From assembly GCA_913055905.1 (NCBI GenBank), contig CAJXLB010000001.1, positions 186,001 to 250,000 of the forward strand: a stretch of 64,000 nucleotides of DNA, given 5' to 3'. The notes under the pieces are model-generated. The model was given only the letters and a program-made list of their open reading frames with translations. It made no database searches and had not been told where the DNA came from. Of the stretch, positions 55,513 through 63,530 are shown piece after piece. The translations under genes were made by a program, and so were the position numbers. Source of the DNA: an uncultured Winogradskyella sp. Its GTDB lineage: Bacteria > Bacteroidota > Bacteroidia > Flavobacteriales > Flavobacteriaceae. Numbering within the stretch: the first letter of the stretch is position 1; each line of letters starts with the position of its first letter.

Positions 55513-57270
55513 TTATTCTAAAACTATTTTCTTAATGAGCTCCTTATTATCCTTTGTAGAAATTTTCAAAAAGTAAATACCTGAATCAAGATTGTTCAAG
55601 TCTATTGAATATAATGAACTATTGCCAGATAAATTTACTGCTGTTACAAATCTGCCCTGAACATCTATCAGCTCAACATTGCTTAATTGAACATCGGCCG
55701 CACTTTCAATGAAAATGTTGTTTTTAGCAGGTATAGGATAAATGCTAATCTTATCATTTAAGACAAAATCCCCAACACTAAGTGAACATGCTGAATTGGT
55801 CATAGGACTTTCTCCACATATAGGGTTATTAACACTTCTCTGTTGTACGTCATTCCCAGCATCAATGTCATCTTGAGATAATGTGCGGCTTGTCGTGCCA
55901 GGACCAATAGCAAAATGCATTATTTTGTTATTATCTATCACGTGACCAAGTTGATGTCCATGGCCAAGCTCATGCACGGCCACACTTTCAAAATCGATTT
56001 GACTTCCACCTGCCGGAGCTGGTCCAAACTGCCAATTCGTTGTGTCGTTAAATACGATATCCAATTCATTAACAAACCAACTTAGCTGACCTCCTTGGTT
56101 ACATCCTGCCCAATAGCTCGTATTTCTACCTAAAACACCTGATGGTAATTCCGAACCATTATCGAACCTAACGATATTAATACCATCCAATGCTGCTGTG
56201 TCAGTAAACGTAATAGCCCCATTTTCCCAATTGATTCCTGTTTCGCATACCCAAGTATCAAAAGCTCTTAAGAAAGAAGCCTTTGCACTAGCATTACTAT
56301 CAAAATCTATGTGCATGCGCCACGTTGCGCCACCATTACCATTTTCGTCAATATGTTGAGTTGGAAATGCTAGTCCTGATGACTCCACATTTAACTCGGC
56401 ATAGTTAACGGTTATATCCTGAGTCGAGGTGGAAATAGGCCCTGCGGCTGCAACTACCCTTACTCTTCCGGTTCCTGCTCTACTTGGCACTTCAACTACC
56501 ACCTCTGTATCACTCCAAGACACGATTTGAGAATTAAGTGCAGCAATAAAGTTGGCACCACCGTTATCAGCATTGGCAAATTCTACGGATCCAGGAGTGG
56601 CTCCAAAAGCAAATCCTGTAATCGTTATTGTAGATTGCGTCCCAGCAGTTGTTACAAGTGGCGTAATAGATACTATGGGTTGGCTACTTGCATTAGAATT
56701 ATACTGCTGAACCAAAGCATCAACGTCAAACGGCCTCACCGAAATATAATCCTGACTGGTTAACTGGGTTAATTCTGGATATAAGGTTTGCGTTATACCA
56801 TTTTTTACTTTAAATCCATTTGCTGCTTTGTTGTCCACAAGGTTGTAGGCGTAAAATCCTTGAGAAGAACTGTAAGGCGCGAAACTTCTTAAAGACGATT
56901 GAGGACGTGCTAAATTGATATTGGAATCCTTTAAAATAAACACTCCTATCTGCCCCTCATTTAAATTCAAGCTAGGTGTTACAATTTCTGCAGACATTCC
57001 TACGGTGCCGCCTGGAGTAATAATTTCTATAATATCATGGGACTCTCCTTTAAAAACCTTGTACACTTCTACTGTATTCACAGTAAAAATATTGCCCTCT
57101 GCAACGTCCCAAAACGACTCGGAAGAAATCACTTTCCCCTCTACAATTTGATTAGATCGTTGCACTTGCTCAATTAGTGGGACTTCATACATTAGTCCTT
57201 GAGCAGTAAGTTTATGTGAATTTATAACCAATCCAATGGTTAAAATAAACAGTAGTAATGTTCTTTTCAT
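55513..57270 (-). CDS. Secreted metzincin-like metalloprotease with IPT/TIG domain and T9SS sorting domain
   Basis: 585 residues from the ATG at 57270, which starts the signal peptide MKRTLLLFILTIGLVINS; an upstream in-frame ATG would put 17 residues ahead of it. An IPT/TIG domain lies at about 197-290 (PIVSITPLVTTAGTQSTITITG). The protease has HELGHGHQLGH at 433-443: three zinc His in metzincin spacing, but Gln at the usual Gly position, with a Met nearby (NKIMHF) as a Met-turn. The C-terminal 80 residues are a type A T9SS signal (IYPIPAKNNIFIE to LIKKIVLE). Predicted to be cell-surface or secreted. Confidence 0.87.
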   Translation of the reverse strand: MKRTLLLFILTIGLVINSHKLTAQGLMYEVPLIEQVQRSNQIVEGKVISSESFWDVAEGNIFTVNTVEVYKVFKGESHDIIEIITPGGTVGMSAEIVTPSLNLNEGQIGVFILKDSNINLARPQSSLRSFAPYSSSQGFYAYNLVDNKAANGFKVKNGITQTLYPELTQLTSQDYISVRPFDVDALVQQYNSNASSQPIVSITPLVTTAGTQSTITITGFAFGATPGSVEFANADNGGANFIAALNSQIVSWSDTEVVVEVPSRAGTGRVRVVAAAGPISTSTQDITVNYAELNVESSGLAFPTQHIDENGNGGATWRMHIDFDSNASAKASFLRAFDTWVCETGINWENGAITFTDTAALDGINIVRFDNGSELPSGVLGRNTSYWAGCNQGGQLSWFVNELDIVFNDTTNWQFGPAPAGGSQIDFESVAVHELGHGHQLGHVIDNNKIMHFAIGPGTTSRTLSQDDIDAGNDVQQRSVNNPICGESPMTNSACSLSVGDFVLNDKISIYPIPAKNNIFIESAADVQLSNVELIDVQGRFVTAVNLSGNSSLYSIDLNNLDSGIYFLKISTKDNKELIKKIVLE

Positions 57271-57285
57271 GGTAAAAAATTTCTC

Positions 57286-57321
57286 CAAATATACCTTTAA
57301 TTTTACTGAAATCATAGACAA
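57286..57321 (-). promoter_or_regulatory. Candidate promoter for T9SS metalloprotease
   Basis: Minus-strand TATATTTG (57293-57286) matches TAnnTTTG, with TTG at 57321-57319; the 25-base spacer is slightly long. The -7 box is 16 bases before the ATG. Confidence 0.45.
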
Positions 57322-57370
57322 ACTTTATACCTTTAAGGCAGTTTTATCTTAAAGTAATCCTAAATTTAAT

Positions 57371-58663
57371 ATGAAATATTTTCCCATATCAAGTGATCTA
57401 TTTACAAAAAACCGAAAGAATTTTGCTGCGCAAATGAAGCCCAAAAGCTTGGCTATTTTCAATTCCAATGATATTTATCCCATAAGTGCAGATAGTACTT
57501 TGCCTTTCGCTCAACACAGAGATATTTTCTATCTCAGTGGCGTGGACCAAGAAGAAAGTATATTGGTTATTTTCCCCGATTGCCCTAAGGCTAAGCATCG
57601 CGAAATTCTATTTTTGAAAGAAACCAATGATCATATTGCCGTTTGGGAAGGCGAAAAATTAACCAAGGAAAAAGCTTTTGAAACCTCTGGTATTAAAACG
57701 GTGTATTGGCTAAAGGACTTAGAAAAAGTGCTGTTTGAGTTAATGACACAGGCCGATACCGTCTATGTAAACACAAATGAACACTATCGCGCTAACGTGG
57801 AGACTGAAACACGTGAAGCTCGCTTTGTAAAATGGTTAAAAGAAAAATATCCAGCCCATAGCGTTGCCAAAAGCAATCCTATTTTACAACGTTTGCGATC
57901 GGTTAAAGACCCGATTGAATTAGAGCTTATGCAAAAGGCCTGTGACATCACAGAAAAAGGCTTCCGTCGTGTTCTTAATTTCGTGAAACCTGATGTATGG
58001 GAATACAATATAGAAGCTGAATTTATGCACGAATTCCTCAATAATCGTTCTAAAGGCTTTGCCTACACACCAATTATTGCAAGCGGCAAGAATGCCAATG
58101 TGTTGCATTACATAGAAAACAATCAACAATGTAAAGCTGGTGATCTTATTTTAATGGATGTTGGTGCGGAGTATGCTAATTATTCGAGCGATATGAGTAG
58201 AACCATTCCAGTTTCAGGACGATTCACCAAACGCCAAAAAGATGTATACAACGCAGTAAACCGTGTTAAGAATGAGGCAACCAAACTATTGGTTCCAGGA
58301 GCGGATTGGACAGACTACCATGTTGAGGTTGGCAAACTTATGACTTCTGAATTATTAGGGCTTGGTTTACTAGATAAAGCTGATGTACAGAATGAAAATC
58401 CAGATTGGCCTGCCTACAAAAAATACTTTATGCACGGTACCAGCCACCATATAGGATTGGACACACACGATTACGGTTTACTCCACGAACCTATGCAAGC
58501 CAATATGGTCTTTACGGTAGAGCCTGGTATTTATATCCCAGCAGAAGGTTTTGGTGTTCGATTGGAAGACGACGTGGTCATCCAAGAGTCTGGAGAACCT
58601 TTTAACCTTATGCGGAATATCCCAATTGAAGCCGAGGAGATTGAGGATTTGATGAATGAGTAA
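57371..58663 (+). CDS. Xaa-Pro aminopeptidase (M24B)
   Basis: 430 residues. It removes N-terminal residues ahead of proline. The N-terminal creatinase-like domain is followed by the pita-bread catalytic domain with all five metal ligands: two Asp in LILMDVGAEYANYSSDMSRT, His in HGTSHHIGLDTHD, Glu in FTVEPGIYIP and Glu in GFGVRLEDDVVI. No signal peptide, so cytoplasmic. It overlaps the DUF2188 gene by eight bases. Could be called pepP; the exact paralogue is not certain. Confidence 0.94.
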   Translation: MKYFPISSDLFTKNRKNFAAQMKPKSLAIFNSNDIYPISADSTLPFAQHRDIFYLSGVDQEESILVIFPDCPKAKHREILFLKETNDHIAVWEGEKLTKEKAFETSGIKTVYWLKDLEKVLFELMTQADTVYVNTNEHYRANVETETREARFVKWLKEKYPAHSVAKSNPILQRLRSVKDPIELELMQKACDITEKGFRRVLNFVKPDVWEYNIEAEFMHEFLNNRSKGFAYTPIIASGKNANVLHYIENNQQCKAGDLILMDVGAEYANYSSDMSRTIPVSGRFTKRQKDVYNAVNRVKNEATKLLVPGADWTDYHVEVGKLMTSELLGLGLLDKADVQNENPDWPAYKKYFMHGTSHHIGLDTHDYGLLHEPMQANMVFTVEPGIYIPAEGFGVRLEDDVVIQESGEPFNLMRNIPIEAEEIEDLMNE

Positions 58664-58946
58664 ATCGAATTCAGCATCGGAATGGGCTCGGTTGTTTCAA
58701 AAATTAATTCAAGCCGTCCTAGAAGCCCTTGGTTACAATCAAAATTCTAACAGAACCTGGCACCAACACGTAGTACCTTATAAAGTTGGTTGGGCCATAA
58801 GGCGCGAAGGCAATAAACGCATTACCTCAAAACATCGTAAACAGAGCACTGCCATACGAAAGGCTAAACGCATTGCAAAACGAAAAAAAGCCGATGTTAT
58901 AATTCACAAAGCTAGTGGTGGAATTAGAGAACGTATTTCTTTTTAA
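58656..58946 (+). CDS. DUF2188 domain protein
   Basis: 96 residues, very basic. The first 35 residues are a helix (SASEWARLFQKLIQAVLEALG). The rest is DUF2188: WHQHVVPYKVGWAIRREGNKR, STAIRKAKRIAKRK, ADVIIHKASGGIRERISF. The DUF2188 fold is a small alpha/beta unit found alone or repeated; no function is established. Translationally coupled to the aminopeptidase by the overlap, though a functional link is not evident. Confidence 0.85.
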   Translation: MSKSNSASEWARLFQKLIQAVLEALGYNQNSNRTWHQHVVPYKVGWAIRREGNKRITSKHRKQSTAIRKAKRIAKRKKADVIIHKASGGIRERISF

Positions 58947-59128
58947 TCTCTGCATATCGTAATGATCGAAGCGCAGCCTGAATTTACCACTGAATATGAT
59001 GTATTACGTAATTATAGCCTATCTGTTAAATTCGTGCTAAATCTTTAATTTTCAAGATATTTTTTCTCTTTTCAACATCTAAAAGCCTGGATTTCATCGT
59101 ATCTTTAAAACATTAAAGAAATCTTGCT

Positions 59129-59275
59129 ATGTCACCACTACAATACTTAAGAAAACGCCTCCTCAAGGAAAACACCAATCGTTGGCGAAAAGAAACCTCT
59201 AACCTAAATCTAAAATCAGAAAATTACCAAGTAAAAAAGAATAAGGAAGAAGAAGACACATTCCTATTTATTTAA
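59129..59275 (+). CDS. Possible small protein (48 residues)
   Basis: An ATG at 59129 opens 48 codons, ending TAA at 59275. The product is basic then acidic: MSPLQYLRKRLLKENTNRW at the start and KNKEEEDTFLFI at the end. A near-consensus TATCTTTA lies about 27 bases before the ATG. No family recognised. It fills an otherwise empty gap of some 390 bases, which makes a real gene plausible, but the evidence is only the open frame and promoter-like box. Confidence 0.45.
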   Translation: MSPLQYLRKRLLKENTNRWRKETSNLNLKSENYQVKKNKEEEDTFLFI

Positions 59276-59336
59276 AGGTATCTGTAACAAAAACAATTAT
59301 TTGGCGTCAAATTATTGAAACAGAATTTGCGCTAGT

Positions 59337-59807
59337 ATGGCTTTATTATCAATTACGCACAACCCAAAAGACAATCCTAATCCTAAATTTGAGGAAAAAC
59401 TAAATACCTTCTCAAGTCTTTTAGAAGAGTTAAAGTCTAAGAATTTAACCGTTACCTCAGAAAATTACATTAATTCCCAAATAAAGCAATTCAATGACCA
59501 GGATAGTGCCAATCCTAAATTGCACAAAGCTATTTGCAAACTTCAAACACGCATTCTCAAATATTTAGAAAAAGAACTTAAGATTGTTCCAAAAGGCCAC
59601 TATCAACAACAATGGATGGCTCTTGGGATGGCTTCTTTTGGAATTGCCATCGGTGCTGGCTTGGGTATGGCCCTAGGCAGTATGGCCTTTTTAGGAATAG
59701 GGCTTCCCTTAGGCCTGGTTATTGGGATGGCTGTTGGTTCTAATATGGACAATAAAGCGGCAAAAGAAGGACGCCAATTAAATTTTAAATCTGGATTAAC
59801 CTGGTAG
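59337..59807 (+). CDS. Protein with glycine-zipper membrane hairpin, unknown function
   Basis: 156 residues. The first 90 are soluble and helical (FEEKLNTFSSLLEELKSKN, HKAICKLQTRILKYLEKEL). Residues about 98-138 form two hydrophobic helices rich in Gly at four-residue steps (GMASFGIAIGAGLGMALGSM, then a second GLVIGMAVGS), a glycine-zipper pattern seen in self-associating membrane proteins. No characterised family recognised. A hairpin terminator follows. Confidence 0.72.
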   Translation: MALLSITHNPKDNPNPKFEEKLNTFSSLLEELKSKNLTVTSENYINSQIKQFNDQDSANPKLHKAICKLQTRILKYLEKELKIVPKGHYQQQWMALGMASFGIAIGAGLGMALGSMAFLGIGLPLGLVIGMAVGSNMDNKAAKEGRQLNFKSGLTW

Positions 59808-59906
59808 AAGACCAGTCCCTATATCTATTTTTAGTTTAGGTCTTATCCTTAGGTTCTAAACTCTATTTTCTGAATTCCCAAAGTATCCTTATATTCTTTC
59901 CAGTTG

Positions 59907-59931
59907 AAAAGGGAATTTTAAAACCCTTTTT
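59907..59931 (+). terminator. Intrinsic terminator before treT-like gene
   Basis: AAAAGGG (59907-59913) pairs with CCCTTTT (59924-59930), 10-base loop, T after. It lies 25 bases before the next ATG, so it could also be a leader hairpin. Confidence 0.6.
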
Positions 59932-59955
59932 CATTGTGAATTTTAAATTTAGGTT

Positions 59956-61425
59956 ATGAAAAACATTACTATTTCGGACGGTGCCAAGATTGATGATTAC
60001 AAATCTTACGGAAGTCTTAATCATCTCGTTGAACAATTCTTGATAGATACAACATCATCAATCCAAAATCTGGAAGGTCGGACTATTTGGATGATTAATT
60101 CTACGGCAACTGGTGGTGGTGTCGCTGAAATGCTACCGAGCCAAATAAGAATCATGAGGTCTTTAGGTGTGAATATAGAATGGCTAGTAATTGAAACTTC
60201 GGACAATTCCTTTTTTAAACTTACCAAGCGTATTCATAATGCCATACATGGCAGCGGCGACGGCAATTTTACCGAGGCCGACCGAACTGTCTTCGAAAAA
60301 GTGAATAAAGAGAATCTAGACGAGGCATTATCGTATATTAAGGATGGTGATTTGGTTGTTGTTCACGACCCTCAACCTATGCCCCTTGCTACAATGATTA
60401 AAAAAGAACGAAAGGTAAAATTAGTTTGGCGCTGTCATATAGGATTGGAAGAACGGAATTCTACAACGGAAGGGGTTTGGTCGTTCTTATCACATTATTT
60501 CGATACTTACGACCATTTTGTCTTTAGTATTCCTGTTTATGTACTAGAAAAAATCAAGGATAGGACCAGTATCATTACGCCAGCCATAGACCCGCTAAGT
60601 CATAAAAATAGAATTCTACATACGGATCAATGTGTAGACCTTTTGTTACAATCCGGAATTATTTCTGGCCGTAAACCTGTACTATACGATGTCTTTAAAT
60701 ATGGTGTACGCCGAGTTATGCCAGACGGCTCTTTCAATACAGTAAACCATAAAAGCGATTTAGACCTAATCTACAGGCCAACAGTGACCGAGATTTCACG
60801 ATGGGATCGCTTAAAAGGATTTAAGGAACTAATGGAAGCCTTTATCGTTATGAAAAAAAATAACGAAGCTTCCGGCAATCCCTCAAGCGTGAATTACAAG
60901 CGTATCAAAGCTGCAAGATTGGTTCTGGGTGGCCCAGACCCAAAATTTGTTACAGACGACCCTGAGGGTGCTGAAGTACTCAATGAACTCCTAGAGCTTT
61001 ACAAGTCCATAGACTCTAGTCTCCAAGATGATATAGCCATATTGCTTTTACCTATGGACAATCCAATTGAAAATGCGCTTATTGTGAACGCCTTGCAACG
61101 CTTTTCCAATATTGTGGTACAAAACTCCATACAAGAAGGATTCGGATTGACCGCTACTGAAGCGATGTGGAAACAGCGCCCAGTACTGGTTTCAGGTGCA
61201 GCGGGCTTAAAATTTCAAGTTGAAGATAATCGTACGGGAAAAATCAATGAGAATCCTAAGGACATAAATCAGTTGGCCTCTACTATGGAATTTATGCTAA
61301 GCAATCCCAAAGAACGCGACAAATGGGGTTTCAACGGACAACTTAGAGTTATTAAGAACTTCACCCTTTTCAGTCAGATTAAGGCTTGGTTATCCGTTTT
61401 ATCTCAACTTAATCAATCTGCCTAA
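59956..61425 (+). CDS. TreT-like trehalose synthase (GT4 glycosyltransferase)
   Basis: 489 residues. GT-B fold, family GT4. The N-terminal loop NSTATGGGVAEML at 48-60 is diagnostic of the trehalose glycosyltransferring synthase branch, with VWRCHIGLEERN and the C-terminal E-x7-E motif region QEGFGLTATEAMW near 394-406. TreT joins an NDP-glucose to glucose to make trehalose. An internal insert rich in basic residues (around YGVRRVMPDGSFNTVNHK) is not a known motif. Substrate is inferred from the loop. Confidence 0.85.
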   Translation: MKNITISDGAKIDDYKSYGSLNHLVEQFLIDTTSSIQNLEGRTIWMINSTATGGGVAEMLPSQIRIMRSLGVNIEWLVIETSDNSFFKLTKRIHNAIHGSGDGNFTEADRTVFEKVNKENLDEALSYIKDGDLVVVHDPQPMPLATMIKKERKVKLVWRCHIGLEERNSTTEGVWSFLSHYFDTYDHFVFSIPVYVLEKIKDRTSIITPAIDPLSHKNRILHTDQCVDLLLQSGIISGRKPVLYDVFKYGVRRVMPDGSFNTVNHKSDLDLIYRPTVTEISRWDRLKGFKELMEAFIVMKKNNEASGNPSSVNYKRIKAARLVLGGPDPKFVTDDPEGAEVLNELLELYKSIDSSLQDDIAILLLPMDNPIENALIVNALQRFSNIVVQNSIQEGFGLTATEAMWKQRPVLVSGAAGLKFQVEDNRTGKINENPKDINQLASTMEFMLSNPKERDKWGFNGQLRVIKNFTLFSQIKAWLSVLSQLNQSA

Positions 61426-61430
61426 ACTTA

Positions 61431-62774
61431 TTAGTTTAAATGAAATGCCGAAAGAGCTGGTTGCGACTCAAAAATGTAGCGTTGCAATTTCTGTAACGTT
61501 TCCAACTTATCTGAGGTATTAACCAACAGGGAAATATTGTTATTGCTTCCACCATAGGAAATCATTCGTACGTTGACATCTTGTAATATCTGAAATAATT
61601 GTGGTGTATCTGCATGATAAATAATCTGGTGGCCAACGAGACACACAATACTCATATAGTCATCGACGTCAACCGTTGCAAATTCTCTTAAATCGGAACA
61701 AATGGCATCTAAATGTGTATTGTTATCTATGGTTACCGACACGGCAATTTCTGAAGTGGTAATCATATCTATGGAGGTTTCGTAACGTTCAAATACCTCA
61801 AACACTTTTTTCAGGAATCCATGTGCCAATAACATCCTAACAGATTTGATTTTTATGGCCGTAATCCCATCTTTAGCGGCTATTGCCTTTATACCTTCTC
61901 CATGAATTTCATTGGTTATCAGTGTACCATGAGCTTCAGGTGCCATGGTGTTTTTCAGTCTTAGAGGAATGTCCAGATCACGAACTGGGAGAACCGTTTG
62001 AGGGTGCAGTACTTTGGCTCCAAAATAGGCCAATTCAGCAGCTTCGTCATAAGACAAGTGGGATAAGGCTTTAGTGTTATTTACAAATCTAGGGTCATTG
62101 TTGTGGAAACCATCAATGTCTGTCCAAATTTGCACTTCTTCTGCATTTAGGGCAGCACCAATAATGGTAGCCGTGTAATCACTTCCGCCTCTATTTAAGT
62201 TGCTAGTATGACCTTGTGCGTTAAGACATATAAACCCTTGGGTAATAAAAATGTCCGTCTCTGGAAGCGCATCCATTAATCGATTCAAGTTCTGCTTAAT
62301 ATAAAAGTTATCGGGTTCATGATTGGCTGTTGTTCGCATAAACTCTAAAGCAGGTATACAATGCGCCTTAAAACCTTCTTCTAAAAGTAGATTTGTGAAA
62401 AGAAACGTTGAAAGTAATTCACCCTTGGCCACGATTTGATTATGAATTATCTCACTGTAGGCTTTTTGGGTAAGCTCAAAAAGATTCGTTACATGATAAT
62501 CGATATAAGCTTTAGCCGAAGCTACGCTGTCCTCACTTTTATATAAGTCTTGTGCTACGGAAAAATAGTGGTCTCTAAGCTGGGTGATAGACCGTTCCGC
62601 AACCTCGGTTTCACCTTTAAAAAGATTTTCTGATATTTCTACCAGCGTGTTGGTAGTGCCAGACATGGCTGATAAAACAACAAATTTTTTACCTGGTTTG
62701 GAAATAATATCCTTAACATGATTCATGTTAATTACTGAACCTACGGAAGTCCCTCCAAATTTATACACTAACAT
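61431..62774 (-). CDS. lysC: Aspartate kinase with ACT domains
   Basis: 447 residues. KFGGTSVGS at 5-13 and LNRGGSDYTA at 193-202 are the canonical kinase loops. Also AYFGAKVLHPQTVLPV. The C-terminal third (about 300-445) has two ACT domains for allosteric control (AIKIKSVRMLLAHGFLKKVFEVF, and CLVGHQIIYHADTPQLFQIL). It is the more standard of two aspartate kinases here. Ends five bases from the convergent treT-like gene; a candidate -7 box lies upstream. Confidence 0.93.
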   Translation of the reverse strand: MLVYKFGGTSVGSVINMNHVKDIISKPGKKFVVLSAMSGTTNTLVEISENLFKGETEVAERSITQLRDHYFSVAQDLYKSEDSVASAKAYIDYHVTNLFELTQKAYSEIIHNQIVAKGELLSTFLFTNLLLEEGFKAHCIPALEFMRTTANHEPDNFYIKQNLNRLMDALPETDIFITQGFICLNAQGHTSNLNRGGSDYTATIIGAALNAEEVQIWTDIDGFHNNDPRFVNNTKALSHLSYDEAAELAYFGAKVLHPQTVLPVRDLDIPLRLKNTMAPEAHGTLITNEIHGEGIKAIAAKDGITAIKIKSVRMLLAHGFLKKVFEVFERYETSIDMITTSEIAVSVTIDNNTHLDAICSDLREFATVDVDDYMSIVCLVGHQIIYHADTPQLFQILQDVNVRMISYGGSNNNISLLVNTSDKLETLQKLQRYIFESQPALSAFHLN

Positions 62775-62793
62775 AGCTTTTCTTTTTGAGCAA

Positions 62794-62801
62794 CAAAACT
62801 A
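62794..62801 (-). promoter_or_regulatory. -7 box for lysC
   Basis: Minus-strand TAGTTTTG matches TAnnTTTG, 19 bases before the lysC ATG. No exact TTG at -33. Confidence 0.4.
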
Positions 62802-62844
62802 GTTGTACTAGGACCCTAGATGAAAAAATCTTTAAAAAATAACT

Positions 62845-62852
62845 TATTTTTG
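62845..62852 (+). promoter_or_regulatory. -7 box for ACT protein gene
   Basis: TATTTTTG matches TAnnTTTG, 24 bases before the ATG at 62877. It is back to back with the lysC element, 42 bases apart. Confidence 0.45.
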
Positions 62853-62876
62853 CACACAATGTTAAATATATAACAT

Positions 62877-63530
62877 ATGAAGACCATTGCTGCCTGTGTT
62901 GAAGAACTTCTCATCAGTCAACCGTTTTTAGAAGAAGCTCTCTTTAAAAATATCATCAACTTCTCGGCTCTGGCAGAGGAACTGCAGGAACCTGTAAGTT
63001 CAATGTTACGTAAACCTGTAAAAACAGGAGCCATTATGATGGCCTTAAGGCGTTACAGTCCGCCACCACATTTGAGGAAATCACGTCAGATGCAATCTAT
63101 ACTGAAGGAACTTGGAGATATTACGGTGCGCTCCAATTTGGTAGACTATACCTTTCAAAACTCGGAAAGTTTAATTCAAAGTCACGCTAAAGTTCTCAAC
63201 AATTTTAATCCCAAAGCTTTTTATGGCTTTTCTCGTGGTATTTACGAAAGCAATATCGTAGTCTCCAAGAGTGAAGCAAACAAAGTCATAGAAAGTTTTA
63301 AAAATGAAACGCTACTTGGGTCACAAGACGACTTATCCGCAATTAGTATCAGGCTACCTGAAAACAACTCTAGAATTTCAGGCCTTTACTATCAAATTTT
63401 TAAACGATTGGCTTGGGAGGGGATTTCCCTTTATGAGGTGATTTCTACAACCAACGAATTTACGATGCTCGTGGAAAATCATATGGTAGATAAAGCATTT
63501 TCGGTAATTAAGACATTGAATAAGGCTTAA
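62877..63530 (+). CDS. Stand-alone ACT-domain protein, putative regulator
   Basis: 217 residues. The C-terminal 70 residues (about 148-215) match an aspartokinase-type ACT domain: LSAISIRLPENNSRISGLYYQIFKRLAWEGISLYEVIST, then MLVENHMVDKAFSVIKTL. The N-terminal part (1-75) is helical, with ELLISQPFLEEALFKNIINFSALAEELQEPVSSMLRK, which could be a winged-helix-like domain. Divergent from lysC. I infer amino-acid sensing linked to the aspartate pathway; no enzyme domain is present. Confidence 0.75.
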   Translation: MKTIAACVEELLISQPFLEEALFKNIINFSALAEELQEPVSSMLRKPVKTGAIMMALRRYSPPPHLRKSRQMQSILKELGDITVRSNLVDYTFQNSESLIQSHAKVLNNFNPKAFYGFSRGIYESNIVVSKSEANKVIESFKNETLLGSQDDLSAISIRLPENNSRISGLYYQIFKRLAWEGISLYEVISTTNEFTMLVENHMVDKAFSVIKTLNKA

